Shown in pieces: positions 36,389 through 46,990 of a stretch of 64,000 bases of DNA. Source of the DNA: Bacteroidia bacterium. GTDB lineage: Bacteria > Bacteroidota > Bacteroidia > Cytophagales > Cyclobacteriaceae. The notes beneath the pieces are model-generated. The model searched no databases, was not told where the DNA came from, and saw nothing but the letters and a program-made list of their open reading frames with translations. Both the position numbers and the translations under genes were made by a program. The DNA is taken from NCBI GenBank assembly GCA_030432655.1, contig JAUILA010000028.1, positions 1-64,000 on the forward strand, in the 5' to 3' direction. How positions within the stretch are numbered: position 1 is the stretch's first letter; each line of letters begins with the position of its first letter.

Positions 36389-37955
36389 CATTTTTATATT
36401 TATTTTAAGTATTGGCTGGATGTCTGCAGGGGCGCAACAGAATCGCCACGTGGTTTACTTCACCGATAAGGATAACACCCCGTTTACCACGGAAAATCCT
36501 TCAGAATTCCTGTCAGCCAGGTCACTTGACCGTCGGACAGCCCAGGAAATTCCGGTTATTGAGCGTGATCTCCCCGTCGATCCGGTTTACCTGGAACAGG
36601 TAGCTGCTATTACTGGTAAAGTATATTATCCCAGCAAGTGGCTGAATGCCGTACTGGTACAATGTACCAATGAGGAGCTTACGGCTGTTCAGGCGTTAGC
36701 TTTCGTGACGAGTACAGAACAGGTGGCAAACGGAACCAGGCTGCCTGAAGGAGGGAGGCAGGCTAAAAAGATGGAATCGCTGAGATCAGTTGATGCGTTA
36801 AATGATTTTCAGCTGGAATTGCATGGAATTCCCGCGCTGCATGACGCTGGATACCGGGGCGAAGGAATGATGGTGGCTGTAATGGATGGCGGGTTTGCAG
36901 GTGTTGACACGATTCAGGCGCTTCAGCACGTTTTTGAGGACGGGAGAATATTAATTTCAGAAAATATTGCGACACAAAGTCCGGAACACTTCAATATTCA
37001 GCATGGTACCAATGTATTTTCGATCATGGCCGGCCTGGTACCGGACCAGTATACCGGCATTATTCCCGAAGCCACCTTCCTGTTATTTGATACGGAAGAT
37101 CCTTTTTCCGAGCAGCGGGTAGAGGAATATAACTGGATTGTGGCTGCCGAAAAGGCAGACAGTGCAGGCGTAGATGTGATAAACACCTCTCTTGGATACA
37201 GCTTTTATTTTGATGACGCCATGTGGCAATATACCTATGAGGACATGGATGGGAATACAGCCATGATTACACGAGGTGCCAACTGGGCTTCATCCACCGG
37301 AATGCTGGTGGTCACAAGTGCCGGAAATGAAGGTGGTTCTGCATGGACTTACGTTTCCGCCCCGGCAGACGCGGCCGGGGTACTTGCCGTAGGTGCCATA
37401 AATAACATGCTTGAACGTGCCGTTTTCAGTTCGATCGGACCCACTTTCGATGGCCGGACCAAACCCGACGTAGTGTCTCTCGGCCAGGGGACAGTGCTGA
37501 TACGATCGGATAACAGCATTGCCTCATCGAATGGTACTTCCTTTTCCGCACCGGTAATTTGCGGCTTTGTTACCGCTTTGTGGCAGAAATACCCGGGTAT
37601 GACAGCAAGTGAACTGCGACAGTATGTTCTGGATATCGGAAATCAGTCCGGATCGCCTGATAATGAGTTAGGGTTTGGAATCCCTTCTGAGCCTTTTGTG
37701 ACGGCTACGGAAGATCTGTTCGGGGAGATTGTTGTTTTTCCCAACCCCATACCCCGGGGAGAAGAACTTATCCTCAGACATACGGAAGAAATACGTTCCG
37801 TTCGTGTGCTTTCCCTGGACGGGCGCCTTCAGGACGCTGTCATACGGAGGCAGGGAAATGATTTACGGATCGACTTTGGCGCCTTGTCTGGCATGTTTAT
37901 TCTCCAGGTAGAAACACCATCAGGCAGGCATTCGCGAAAAGTCATAAGTAACTAA
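36375..37955 (+). CDS. T9SS-sorted subtilisin-like serine protease (S8)
   Basis: 526 residues from the ATG at 36375 (an upstream in-frame start at 36228 would lie inside the previous gene and before a clean signal peptide, so it is rejected). Signal MVRSSIFIFILSIGWMSAGAQ, a pro-like region, then the S8 domain: Asp171 (VAVMDGGFAG), His210 (IQHGTNVFSIMAG), oxyanion Asn318 (TSAGNEGGS), Ser389 (SSNGTSFSAP). The end, VVFPNPIPRGEEL through LSGMFILQVETPSGRHSRKVI, is a T9SS type A sorting domain. It is an exported or surface-attached protease. Confidence 0.93.
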   Translation: MVRSSIFIFILSIGWMSAGAQQNRHVVYFTDKDNTPFTTENPSEFLSARSLDRRTAQEIPVIERDLPVDPVYLEQVAAITGKVYYPSKWLNAVLVQCTNEELTAVQALAFVTSTEQVANGTRLPEGGRQAKKMESLRSVDALNDFQLELHGIPALHDAGYRGEGMMVAVMDGGFAGVDTIQALQHVFEDGRILISENIATQSPEHFNIQHGTNVFSIMAGLVPDQYTGIIPEATFLLFDTEDPFSEQRVEEYNWIVAAEKADSAGVDVINTSLGYSFYFDDAMWQYTYEDMDGNTAMITRGANWASSTGMLVVTSAGNEGGSAWTYVSAPADAAGVLAVGAINNMLERAVFSSIGPTFDGRTKPDVVSLGQGTVLIRSDNSIASSNGTSFSAPVICGFVTALWQKYPGMTASELRQYVLDIGNQSGSPDNELGFGIPSEPFVTATEDLFGEIVVFPNPIPRGEELILRHTEEIRSVRVLSLDGRLQDAVIRRQGNDLRIDFGALSGMFILQVETPSGRHSRKVISN

Positions 37956-37974
37956 TATTTTCTATATTTGACGC

Positions 37975-38628
37975 ATGAGAATTCCATTGATCGCACCTTC
38001 TGTCCTGGCATCGGATTTCGCCAATTTGCAGCAGGAGGTTGAAATGCTGAACAGGAGTGAAGCCGACTGGATTCATATTGATATTATGGATGGGAGGTTT
38101 GTTCCAAACATTTCCTTTGGATTGCCGGTAACAGAGGCGATCCGGCGTCATGCCCATAAGCCATTGGATGTACACCTGATGATTGAAGAGCCAGAACGTT
38201 ACGTGGATGATTTTTTTGAAGCCGGAGCTTCGCATATCACCGTCCATTATGAGGCATGTCAGCACCTTCACAGAAATATTCAGCAAATAAAGGCGCTTGA
38301 CTGCAAGGCAGGTGTGGCACTCAATCCGCATACACCCGTTGAGCTTTTGGAAGATGTTATCCAGGATCTCGATATCATTCTGATCATGTCTGTGAATCCG
38401 GGTTTTGGCGGTCAGAAATTCATTGAGAATACGTACAAAAAAATTGAACAGGCCCGCGAACTGATTGCCGACTCGGGATCATCAGCACTTATTGAAGTGG
38501 ACGGGGGTGTGAACCTCGACAACAGCCGGCGTTTGATTGAATGTGGCGCAGATGTGCTGGTGGCGGGTAGTTTTGTTTTTAAATCAGACGATCCACAAGG
38601 GACCATACTTTCCCTAAAGAGCGTTTGA
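37975..38628 (+). CDS. rpe: Ribulose-phosphate 3-epimerase
   Basis: 217 residues, standard length. Interconverts D-ribulose 5-phosphate and D-xylulose 5-phosphate in the pentose phosphate pathway. Motifs: IAPSVLASDFANLQQEVEML, WIHIDIMDGRFVPN, MSVNPGFGGQKFI and ALIEVDGGVNLDN. Metal-binding His and Asp residues lie in these motifs. It is 19 bp after the subtilase and 19 bp before the TonB receptor, so it is probably transcribed with them even though its function is housekeeping. Confidence 0.97.
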   Translation: MRIPLIAPSVLASDFANLQQEVEMLNRSEADWIHIDIMDGRFVPNISFGLPVTEAIRRHAHKPLDVHLMIEEPERYVDDFFEAGASHITVHYEACQHLHRNIQQIKALDCKAGVALNPHTPVELLEDVIQDLDIILIMSVNPGFGGQKFIENTYKKIEQARELIADSGSSALIEVDGGVNLDNSRRLIECGADVLVAGSFVFKSDDPQGTILSLKSV

Positions 38629-38647
38629 TGTGATAGGAGCGCCTTCC

Positions 38648-41014
38648 ATGCGTCTTTTTGCCCTGTTATTTTTCTTCGTCCTGATCGCGGTAACCTGCCG
38701 TGCTCAGCAATCCTTTATATATGGAGTGGTTACCGATTCTTCGGGAACTTCACTGGAAGGTGTCAATGTACACCTGCAGGGCAGCGAACAGGGAGTGGCG
38801 ACAGACATTGCGGGGCGGTACCTCCTTTCTATTCCCCCGGACACCCTGGTGAATGTTGAATTTACCTATGTGGGATTCCGTGTTATTGTGGAAAGAATCC
38901 GTCTGCTTTCCGCCCAGGAGATGGAACTGAATATCCGGATGTCCGAAGAAACTACTGTAATTAACGAAGTGGTGATCCGTGACGATAAAATAAGGGAAGA
39001 GGTAAGTGTAACTGAGATTAAGCCGCAATCGGTACAAAGTCTCCCGAGTGCGTTTGGTGAATTTAACCGTGTGCTGGTCACTTTGCCTGGTGTGAGCAGT
39101 AATAATGAACTCACTTCGGCCTATTCGGTCCGGGGAGGAAATTTTGATGAAAACCTGGTTTATGTTAATAATATACCGGTTTACAGGCCCTTCCTTGTTA
39201 CGAACGGACAGCAGGAAGGACTCAGTTTTGTCAATACTGACCTGGTCCAGGCGGTTCGTTTTTCTGCAGGTGGCTGGCAACCCCGATATGGTGATAAATT
39301 ATCTTCCGTCCTGAACGTTACTTACAAAACACCGGAAGAATTCGGGGGCTCAGCCGAACTCAGCCTGCTGGGTGGCTCGGCGCATGTTGAAGGGTCAGCC
39401 TCTGCCGGGCGCGTGAGTTATGTCGCGGGGATTCGTCACAAACGATCACAATACCTGCTGAATACACTGGAGACGACCGGGGGGTACCGTCCGGCCTTCA
39501 CTGATCTCCAATCGTATGTTACATACCGGCTGGATAAAAACCCACGGGCACGTGCGACCACGCTGGGGGTGCTGTTTAATTACAGCAGAAATCGCTACAG
39601 TGTGGTACCGGAAACCAGGACCACGGAATTCGGCACCTTTTCCAATTCTTTGCGCTTCACAGTTGCTTTTGATGGCAGGGAATTGCTCGAATACGATACC
39701 TATCAGGCGGCAGTCAGCCTGACACACTGGCTTAGTAACCGGTGGAAGTCGGATCTGATCGTGTCCGGCGTCAGGGCCTACGAGCGTGAATTTACGGATG
39801 TTGAAGGGGGATACAGGCTTTGTGATGTTGATAATCAGCCTGGAAGCAACACCTTTAATGAATGTATTTATACCCGGGGTATAGGTACACAATATGATTA
39901 CGGCCGAAACAGGCTTCAGGCGGATTTGCTTAACGTGGAAAGCAGGAATGTAGTGCTACTGGAGAATAACAGCACGGTGGAGTTTGGTATTTCCTATGCT
40001 GGTCAGTATCTGGATGATGTGCTTTCGGAATATTCATTTACCGATTCAAGCGGCTATGTAAAAGATTTACGGTCAATTGGTGAAGCGAACGAAATTCAGA
40101 ACGGACAAGTATCTGCCTACGCGCAGTATGCGTCCGGACTGGGAGAACGGTTGAGTTTTACAGGAGGATTCCGCGGAACATATGTGACGATTAATAATGA
40201 GTTTATCGTTAGTCCTAGGTTGCAGCTTTCATACACTCCTGCATGGAAAAGGGACATTGTATTCCGGTTTGCCTCCGGAATGTATGTACAGCCCGCTTTC
40301 TACCGGGAGTTTAGGGATTTTGAAGGAATTCTGCATGAAGATGTTAAAGCCCAAAAATCGCTGCACTTTATTGCCGGGATGGATTATGATTTCAGCTGGT
40401 GGGGTAGAGATTTTAAATTTATCGCGGAAGCATACTACAAATACTTATGGGATGTGGTCGTGTATGATGTGGATAATGTGAAAATCCGCTACTATGCCAA
40501 TAATGATGCGACGGCCTATGCTGCCGGCCTGGATTTCAGGATCAGCGGTGAATTTATCAAGGGTACTGAATCCTGGTTCAGCCTCGGAATTTTACAGACA
40601 AAGGAAAATCCCGGATTTGATGAACGCGGACCGATCAGGAGGCCCACAGATCAGCGGGTTAATGCTGCCCTGGTGTTTGAGGACCATTTGCCTAATAATC
40701 CTTTGTTCCGGGTAAATCTGAGTTTTCTGTTTGGGTCCGGGCTGCCTTTTGGTCCTCCGAATGACCTGGAGAACAGAAATGTCTTTGACGGGGACAGCTA
40801 CCGGAGGGTGGATATCGGATTTTCCAGGTTGTTTTTTCTGTCTCAGGAGAATCGCAATCAGCAGTTGAAAGTGTCACTGGAGATACTCAATTTATTGGGG
40901 TCAGATAATCCGATCAGCTATCTTTTTATCGAAGATGTTAACGGTATGAAGTTTGCTGTTCCTAATTCATTATCAGCACGGTTTTTAAATTTAAAAGCCC
41001 GCATATGCTTTTAA
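38648..41014 (+). CDS. TonB-dependent outer-membrane receptor with carboxypeptidase-D-like N-domain
   Basis: 788 residues from the ATG at 38648, which has AGGAG 8 bp upstream; a GTG at 38630 adds six residues and is less likely. Signal to CRAQ, then a CarboxypepD-like beta-sandwich (GVVTDSSGTSLEGVNVHLQG, TDIAGRYLLSIP), the plug domain (LPSAFGEFNRVLVTLPGVSSN, YSVRGGNFDENLVYVNNIPV), and a 22-strand-type barrel ending LSARFLNLKARICF. Takes up a ligand across the outer membrane with TonB energy. No SusD-like gene is adjacent, so it is more like a siderophore/peptide-type receptor than a Sus pair; ligand unknown. Confidence 0.93.
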   Translation: MRLFALLFFFVLIAVTCRAQQSFIYGVVTDSSGTSLEGVNVHLQGSEQGVATDIAGRYLLSIPPDTLVNVEFTYVGFRVIVERIRLLSAQEMELNIRMSEETTVINEVVIRDDKIREEVSVTEIKPQSVQSLPSAFGEFNRVLVTLPGVSSNNELTSAYSVRGGNFDENLVYVNNIPVYRPFLVTNGQQEGLSFVNTDLVQAVRFSAGGWQPRYGDKLSSVLNVTYKTPEEFGGSAELSLLGGSAHVEGSASAGRVSYVAGIRHKRSQYLLNTLETTGGYRPAFTDLQSYVTYRLDKNPRARATTLGVLFNYSRNRYSVVPETRTTEFGTFSNSLRFTVAFDGRELLEYDTYQAAVSLTHWLSNRWKSDLIVSGVRAYEREFTDVEGGYRLCDVDNQPGSNTFNECIYTRGIGTQYDYGRNRLQADLLNVESRNVVLLENNSTVEFGISYAGQYLDDVLSEYSFTDSSGYVKDLRSIGEANEIQNGQVSAYAQYASGLGERLSFTGGFRGTYVTINNEFIVSPRLQLSYTPAWKRDIVFRFASGMYVQPAFYREFRDFEGILHEDVKAQKSLHFIAGMDYDFSWWGRDFKFIAEAYYKYLWDVVVYDVDNVKIRYYANNDATAYAAGLDFRISGEFIKGTESWFSLGILQTKENPGFDERGPIRRPTDQRVNAALVFEDHLPNNPLFRVNLSFLFGSGLPFGPPNDLENRNVFDGDSYRRVDIGFSRLFFLSQENRNQQLKVSLEILNLLGSDNPISYLFIEDVNGMKFAVPNSLSARFLNLKARICF

Positions 41015-41124
41015 TTAAACTCACTTTATGCTGAATTATTTGTATGAATGGCCTTAAAACGCTTTATTTGGGGTTTGTGTAAAATAAAATCCCTATTTGT
41101 TAACCTTAATAATCATTCTTAAAA

Positions 41125-41604
41125 ATGAGAAAACTAAGTCTATTGATGGCAAGCATGATGGTGCTGCTGTTTTCTGTGAACCAGGCGAAGGCGCAGGAAG
41201 AGATAAGCGATGAGAATTTGTATCGCTATGCTTTGATGATGGAAGTAGTCGAGTCGATGAAGAAAGAAATCAGCGATAAAACAAACGACATGATCAAGAA
41301 CCAGGAAGGAATGACTGGTCAGAGGTACCTGGAATTGGCAAAAACAGGTGGTGATGAGGAGAAGCTGACGGCAATTGAAGCCAAAGACTTTGAAAAGAAA
41401 TTTTTAGAATTGGTTACCAATATGCAGGATGAGCATAAGGCAGCCATTTCAGATGTATTGAACACGCTCGCCAATAAAATGATCAATGGTGGTGCAAAGG
41501 GTTATAAAGCAATTCGTGACGCATTGTCAAGTGACGACGCGGTAAAAGCCCGGTACGAAACCATTCAGCAGCAAGTCGCATCTGCGGCCACTGCCGGAGC
41601 CTGA
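41125..41604 (+). CDS. Small secreted helical protein, DUF4168-like
   Basis: 159 residues. Signal peptide MRKLSLLMASMMVLLFSVNQAKAQ, then EEISDENLYRYALMMEVVESMK and charged amphipathic helices to an Ala-rich end. The opening EISDENL-x-x-YA resembles the DUF4168 family, but the match is by eye only. Probably periplasmic. Transcribed alone: 110 bp after the receptor and closed by a terminator. Confidence 0.65.
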   Translation: MRKLSLLMASMMVLLFSVNQAKAQEEISDENLYRYALMMEVVESMKKEISDKTNDMIKNQEGMTGQRYLELAKTGGDEEKLTAIEAKDFEKKFLELVTNMQDEHKAAISDVLNTLANKMINGGAKGYKAIRDALSSDDAVKARYETIQQQVASAATAGA

Positions 41605-41625
41605 TCAATACAGGAACATAATATT

Positions 41626-41657
41626 AAGCGGCTTCAGCAGGGAGCCGCTTTTTCTTT
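41626..41657 (+). terminator. Rho-independent terminator after the DUF4168-like gene
   Basis: Arms AAGCGGCT (41626-41633) and AGCCGCTT (41643-41650) around a nine-base loop, followed by a T-rich run to 41657. Confidence 0.88.
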
Positions 41658-41829
41658 TTATACCTGTAATCAGTGGGTTATTTTGAACAATAACAGGTTA
41701 GCAAAAACCGTAATCAAGGGTTTACATGCCTGATTTTTGTTATAAATACCGACATTTGCTTTGAAATAGTTACATTGTATCCTTAAGAGGATATAATATT
41801 TTTTATTTTTGGCTGTTTTACATTCAGCG

Positions 41830-42900
41830 ATGAACAACCGGCGGGGTACCATACCATATTTTTTCCGTATTGTGCTGATCCTGATTTTACTATTATCAGC
41901 ATCAGGGTTACAAGCGCAGGATCCGAATAAGAATGTCGGCATCCCGCTTGATCATTTCTATGCTGATCCGGTAAATGGCGGACTCCGGAATTTTCTCAGT
42001 AAATTTCATTTTTCTGTTTCAACAGGTTACGGACATACCTTTTACCGTCAGGACTTATCCGAATTTGTATTATTACAGCAGGATGGCCAGGCTCCCTTTA
42101 TTTTCCGACAGGATCTGAATATCAATGGCGGGACGGTCTCATCCGGATACAACTACTGGTTTAACCGGGCTGTCTCTGAAGAGAATCGCGGTTTCAATGC
42201 GGGTACTGATTTCCTGGTTAGCGGGGACACCACTGATCTGGCTTTTGAGGGGGGCGGAATGAGTATACCCCTCAATCTGAGCGTTCATTTTGAATTTGAC
42301 AGGTATAAAGTGGGCCTGGGGTACACCTTTGAGTATCACCGTCCGTCGACCATGCGGCCTTCCGTATTTACTGATCAGATCGCTTCCTACGAACCTGATT
42401 TTAACAGCGCTTTCTACCAGAAATACTATCTGATTCTGGGTGCTAAAGTTTACCGTTATTATTACTGGGTGCTCTCCGTGGATGCCCACCTTGGCGGATT
42501 CAATTTGTCCGGCAAGTTCGATAAGGCACAAGTTACCAAATCCGTCTATTTTAATATCGGCGCTACCGTTGAGCGGGAGATGTCAGAATATCTCCGGTTT
42601 TTCGTCCGCCCGTCCTTTGACCTGAAGAGCTTTACCCTGGAAATGCCGGAAACCGATGTGTCCGTGCGGACCGGTATGAACGCGCTTTATTTCAACGTCG
42701 GGCTGACCTACCGTTTGCCCCGTCTGAAACGCTGTTATATCAAGACCTGCCGGACGCAGGTTAACCACCAGCACGGAAACATGGAATACAGGAGCCGGGT
42801 ACACCCTTTTTACAAAAAACAAAACCCCCATCATGGCGAAAATTATCCTACCCTGATTCGCTATAAAGGCAAGAATAAAAAGAAAATGAATGCCTATTGA
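41830..42900 (+). CDS. Predicted outer-membrane beta-barrel protein, unknown function
   Basis: 356 residues from the ATG at 41830 (a TTG at 41809 is in frame but adds seven residues before the signal). Signal peptide RIVLILILLLSASGLQAQ. The mature part is full of alternating aromatic beta-strands (FHFSVSTGYGHTFYRQDLSE, RYKVGLGYTFEYHRP, YFNIGATVEREMSEYLRFFV, YFNVGLTYRLPRLKRCY), as in 12-14-strand barrels. After ~300 residues the tail is basic and likely disordered. A TATTTTTG at 41804-41811 resembles a Bacteroidota -7 element, but the -33 partner is not clear. Confidence 0.7.
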   Translation: MNNRRGTIPYFFRIVLILILLLSASGLQAQDPNKNVGIPLDHFYADPVNGGLRNFLSKFHFSVSTGYGHTFYRQDLSEFVLLQQDGQAPFIFRQDLNINGGTVSSGYNYWFNRAVSEENRGFNAGTDFLVSGDTTDLAFEGGGMSIPLNLSVHFEFDRYKVGLGYTFEYHRPSTMRPSVFTDQIASYEPDFNSAFYQKYYLILGAKVYRYYYWVLSVDAHLGGFNLSGKFDKAQVTKSVYFNIGATVEREMSEYLRFFVRPSFDLKSFTLEMPETDVSVRTGMNALYFNVGLTYRLPRLKRCYIKTCRTQVNHQHGNMEYRSRVHPFYKKQNPHHGENYPTLIRYKGKNKKKMNAY

Positions 42901-43051
42901 TCCTCCCGCCGGAACCACACTCCGGCAATTTCGGCCCTTGGACTGAAAAATTGCCTCTGAATATATCTTAACGCCGATTTAGTGTGTGCACTTGCGGGAA
43001 TTTTCGTAAATTCGCAAGCGTAAAAAGCATACTTATTGTACTAAAAATTCT

Positions 43052-45652
43052 ATGGCCGACGAGACGAACGACAACTCGGAAAATCAGGATGAGAAGCCTC
43101 TTCCAAGACAGGGTATAATTCCTATCAATATTGAAGATGAAATGCGCGGAGCCTACATAGACTATTCTATGTCCGTCATCATTTCAAGGGCGCTTCCTGA
43201 TGTCCGGGACGGGTTAAAACCTGTACACAGAAGGATTCTGTACGGAATGCAGGAACTGGGAGTAAATTACAACAAACCATATAAGAAATCTGCCCGTATT
43301 GTCGGGGAGGTACTGGGTAAGTATCACCCGCATGGTGATTCGGCTGTTTATGACTCAATGGTGCGGATGGCACAACCCTGGTCACTGCGTTATACGCTTG
43401 TTGACAGCCAGGGTAACTTTGGTTCTATAGACGGGGATTCACCGGCAGCCATGCGTTATACAGAGGCCCGGCTCAAGCGAATTGCTGAAGAAATGCTTGC
43501 GGATATCAACAAAGAGACGGTGGATTTCACGCCGAACTTTGATGATTCGCTGAAAGAACCTACGGTATTGCCGGCAAGTCTGCCGAATTTGCTGCTCAAT
43601 GGATCTTCCGGTATTGCTGTAGGTATGGCGACAAATATGCCTCCTCATAACCTGACCGAAGTGGTAAATGGTATTAAAGCCTATATCGACAACCGGGACA
43701 TAACGATTCAGGAGCTCAGGGAATTCATAACCGCTCCTGATTTCCCTACCGGAGGGGTTATATATGGATATAAAGGGGTCCTGGACGCTTTTGAAACCGG
43801 TCGCGGGAGAATTATCATGCGGGCTAAGACCGAATTCACTACCACAAAGACCGGCAAGGAGCAGATCATCATTACCGAGATCCCTTATATGGTGAACAAG
43901 GCAAGCATGATTGAAAAAACAGCTGCCCTTGTTAATGAAAAGAAAATTGAAGGCATTTCGGCCATACGTGACGAATCGGACAGGAGGGGACTACGGATCG
44001 TTTACGATCTTAAGAAAGATGCCATTCCGAATATTGTCCTGAACCACCTTTACAAATATACTCAGCTTCAGTCGTCCTTCGGGGTTAATAATATCGCGCT
44101 GGTCAAAGGCCGTCCCCAGACACTTAACCTGAAAGACCTTATCCATCATTATGTGGAGCACCGCCATGAAGTGGTGATCCGCAGAACGGAATATGAACTC
44201 AAGGAAGCGGAGAAGCGGGCGCATATTCTCCAGGGTTACCTGATCGCCCTTGACAACCTGGATGAAGTAATCAGTCTGATCCGTGAATCCAGGGACCCTG
44301 ATGTGGCCCGTGAAGGCCTGATGTCGAAGTTTGAGCTGAGCGAGATCCAGGCCAAGGCAATCCTTGAGATGCGGCTTCAGCGGCTTACCGGACTTGAGCG
44401 GGAAAAGATCCAGAAAGAGTATGAAGAGGTAATGGAGCTCATTACCCGGCTGAAGTATATACTCGAGAATGAAGATGAGCGTATGCAGATCATCAAGGAC
44501 GAGCTCACCCAGATTTCGGATCGGTATGGTGACGAACGTCGTACGTCAATTGTGCACAGTGCAGAAGACCTGACTGTGGAAGATATGATACCGAATGAGG
44601 AAATGGTCATCACTATTTCTCATGAAGGATATGTTAAGCGAACTCCTCTTACCGAGTACAGGACGCAAAGCCGTGGTGGAGTTGGTTCACGCGGTGTTTC
44701 CACCAAAGAAGATGATTTCACAGAGCATTTATTCATTGCAAAAACGCATAATTACCTGCTGATCTTCACGAGGTCAGGAAAAGTGTTCTGGAAGAAAGTC
44801 TATGGGATTCCCGAGGGAGGTAAAACATCCAAAGGCAGGGCCATTCAAAACCTGATCAATATTGAAAGCGGAGACCGGATTCAGGCAGTTATCAATGTTG
44901 AGAATCTGTCTGAAGAAGAGTATATTAATAATAATTTCCTGATCATGTGCACGGAGAACGGTGTGATCAAGAAAACCACCCTGGAGGCTTACTCCCGACC
45001 ACGTCAGAACGGAATTAACGCGATTACGGTGCGGGACGGGGATGAACTTCTGGAGGTTAAATTGACCAATGGAGATAATCATATCATCATAGGAAAGAGC
45101 GGGGGTAAGGCGATTCACTTCCATGAATCAGACGTGCGTCCTATGGGCCGTACGGCTGCCGGAGTTCGCGGAGTGACCCTGGAAGGCGATGAGAAGGTGA
45201 TAGGTATGGTTTGTATCAGCCGCGACGACGCAAACCTGCTCGTGGTTTCCGAAAAAGGGTATGGTAAAAGATCCCTGATTGATGACTACCGGATCACCCG
45301 CAGAGGGGGCAAAGGAGTCAAGACAATCAACGTGACTAAAAAAACTGGCAAACTTGTTGCAATAAAAGAAGTTGTAGATACTGATGACTTGATGATAATC
45401 AACAGATCAGGTATAACGATTCGACTGGCGGTGGAAACACTGCGTGTCATGGGCCGGGCTACACAGGGTGTACGCCTCATAAAGCTGAGTGATTCTGATG
45501 AAATCTCTTCTGTGGCTAAAATCGAACAGATTGAAACTGATGAAGATGCAGACATCACAGACGAAGTAACCAATGAAGATAATTCTCCCGATACTGACGC
45601 TGATAATACAGATACCGGTGATCAGCAGGAGGGGGAAGATGCAAATGAATAA
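43052..45652 (+). CDS. gyrA: DNA gyrase subunit A
   Basis: 866 residues. DNA-cleaving subunit of gyrase; acts with GyrB to supercoil DNA. Catalytic Tyr136 ([10 protein letters not shown]). The quinolone-determining region reads [19 protein letters not shown] with Ser97 and Asp101 at the positions of E. coli Ser83 and Asp87, so it is the sensitive form. The C-terminal beta-pinwheel is present, but the GyrA-box reads QSRGGVG rather than the QRRGGKG seen in E. coli, and a second RRGGKG occurs near the end. The last ~50 residues are very acidic (Asp/Glu-rich). No gyrB or dnaA is in the window. Confidence 0.97.
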   Translation: MADETNDNSENQDEKPLPRQGIIPINIEDEMRGAYIDYSMSVIISRALPDVRDGLKPVHRRILYGMQELGVNYNKPYKKSARIVGEVLGKYHPHGDSAVYDSMVRMAQPWSLRYTLVDSQGNFGSIDGDSPAAMRYTEARLKRIAEEMLADINKETVDFTPNFDDSLKEPTVLPASLPNLLLNGSSGIAVGMATNMPPHNLTEVVNGIKAYIDNRDITIQELREFITAPDFPTGGVIYGYKGVLDAFETGRGRIIMRAKTEFTTTKTGKEQIIITEIPYMVNKASMIEKTAALVNEKKIEGISAIRDESDRRGLRIVYDLKKDAIPNIVLNHLYKYTQLQSSFGVNNIALVKGRPQTLNLKDLIHHYVEHRHEVVIRRTEYELKEAEKRAHILQGYLIALDNLDEVISLIRESRDPDVAREGLMSKFELSEIQAKAILEMRLQRLTGLEREKIQKEYEEVMELITRLKYILENEDERMQIIKDELTQISDRYGDERRTSIVHSAEDLTVEDMIPNEEMVITISHEGYVKRTPLTEYRTQSRGGVGSRGVSTKEDDFTEHLFIAKTHNYLLIFTRSGKVFWKKVYGIPEGGKTSKGRAIQNLINIESGDRIQAVINVENLSEEEYINNNFLIMCTENGVIKKTTLEAYSRPRQNGINAITVRDGDELLEVKLTNGDNHIIIGKSGGKAIHFHESDVRPMGRTAAGVRGVTLEGDEKVIGMVCISRDDANLLVVSEKGYGKRSLIDDYRITRRGGKGVKTINVTKKTGKLVAIKEVVDTDDLMIINRSGITIRLAVETLRVMGRATQGVRLIKLSDSDEISSVAKIEQIETDEDADITDEVTNEDNSPDTDADNTDTGDQQEGEDANE

Positions 45653-45671
45653 TTAATTATTATATTTTGGA

Positions 45672-46856
45672 ATGATGAAAAAACTAATTCTATTACTGTT
45701 TATAGCGGCCGTAGCCGGAGTAACCTACGGGCAGAAGAAGCCAAAGATCAACCAGGCTGAAAATGCACGGGAAAAGGGTGAATTAGGCGAAGCCAAGGAG
45801 ATTATTGACGCAGCCATTGAACATGAAAAAACCAAGGACGATGGCAAAACGTGGTATTACCGCGGACTTATTTACGCTTCACTTGACACCACAAGTAATC
45901 CAACATACCAGAACCTGGCGAACGATCCACTTGAGGAAGCCATGCGCTCATTTGCCAAAGCAGACGAGTTGAATTCAGGAAGCAATGACTACTACCTTTC
46001 GGATCCAAACGGACTTCCGGTCCCTAAATCACAGCAAATACAGACATTGTGGGCTCATTACCTCAACAAAGGAGTGGAAAGCTATCAGAATGAGGACCTG
46101 GCCGGAGCGGCTGACTGGTTTGAGAAAACCACCGTGGTCCAACCTGAAGATACCACCGGGTATATTTATGCAGCCAGTGCGGCTCAGGGAATTGAGCAGT
46201 TTGACCGGGCGGCCGATCATTATTACACCCTGATTGAGGACCTGGATTACGACAGCAAGGATATTTACAACGCTCTTATCTACATTGAAAGCAATGTAAA
46301 CAAGGATAAGGAAAAAGCGCTGGAAGTAATTCGCATGGCACGTGAGGCATATCCTGATGATGCTGACTTTGCCCGTGCAGAGATTTCTTCGCTGATCAAT
46401 ATGGAGAAAGCGGATGAAGCACGCGGAAAGCTGGAGGCCGAGCTGGAAAAGGATCCGGAAAATGTGGATCTTCTTTTTACATATGGTGTCCTGAATGATG
46501 AACTGGATAACCCGGAAGCTGCGGCAGAGGCCTATGAAAAAGCGCTTGCAGTAGATCCTAATCATTATAACAGTGTATATAACCTGGCAGCTTTGAAAAC
46601 CAATAATGCACTGGATATGATCAAGGAAAAAAATAACCTGGGTATTTCAGCTGCTGATAAAAAGAAAGGAGCTGAAATGGATCAGCAAATTCAGACCAGC
46701 CTGAAAGAGGCACTTCCATTGTGGGAGCGTGCCAACACCATTCAGCCTGATGATCGCAGAACGCTGGAAACGCTTCAATATATCTACGTTCAAATGAAGA
46801 TGAACGAGAAGGCGAATGAAGTGGCGCAGAAACTTGAGTCAATGCCCGAAGGCTGA
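45672..46856 (+). CDS. Secreted tetratricopeptide-repeat protein
   Basis: 394 residues with a signal peptide (MMKKLILLLFIAAVAGVTYGQ) and several TPR-type units: AREKGELGEAKEIIDAAIEH, WYYRGLIYASLD, LNKGVESYQNEDLAGAADWF, AASAAQGIEQFDRAADHYY, LLFTYGVLNDELDNPEAAAE, SVYNLAALKTNNALDM. Likely periplasmic or outer-membrane scaffold; no partner is obvious. It starts 19 bp after gyrA, so it may be cotranscribed with it. An ATG three bases later (45675) is an equally good start. A terminator follows. Confidence 0.88.
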   Translation: MMKKLILLLFIAAVAGVTYGQKKPKINQAENAREKGELGEAKEIIDAAIEHEKTKDDGKTWYYRGLIYASLDTTSNPTYQNLANDPLEEAMRSFAKADELNSGSNDYYLSDPNGLPVPKSQQIQTLWAHYLNKGVESYQNEDLAGAADWFEKTTVVQPEDTTGYIYAASAAQGIEQFDRAADHYYTLIEDLDYDSKDIYNALIYIESNVNKDKEKALEVIRMAREAYPDDADFARAEISSLINMEKADEARGKLEAELEKDPENVDLLFTYGVLNDELDNPEAAAEAYEKALAVDPNHYNSVYNLAALKTNNALDMIKEKNNLGISAADKKKGAEMDQQIQTSLKEALPLWERANTIQPDDRRTLETLQYIYVQMKMNEKANEVAQKLESMPEG

Positions 46857-46879
46857 TACGGATAAAATCCTTATTAAAA

Positions 46880-46910
46880 AACCTGCTGTTTTATACAGCA
46901 GGTTTTTTTT
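46880..46910 (+). terminator. Rho-independent terminator after the TPR gene
   Basis: Arms AACCTGCTGT (46880-46889) and ACAGCAGGTT (46895-46904) around a five-base loop, with the T-run continuing to 46910. It closes the gyrA-TPR unit. Confidence 0.93.
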
Positions 46911-46990
46911 ATGCATTAATACAAGAAATTAATTGATAAATCACTGATAATCTTTGTTCTATGTTTCAAAGTAATTGACTATTTTGAACT

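Noticed and set aside
42908-42930. GCCGGA...TCCGGC hairpin after the barrel gene
   Set aside because: No T-run follows; not supportable as a terminator.
43052-45652. Replication origin near gyrA
   Set aside because: No dnaA, gyrB, recF or DnaA-box cluster is visible near the gene.
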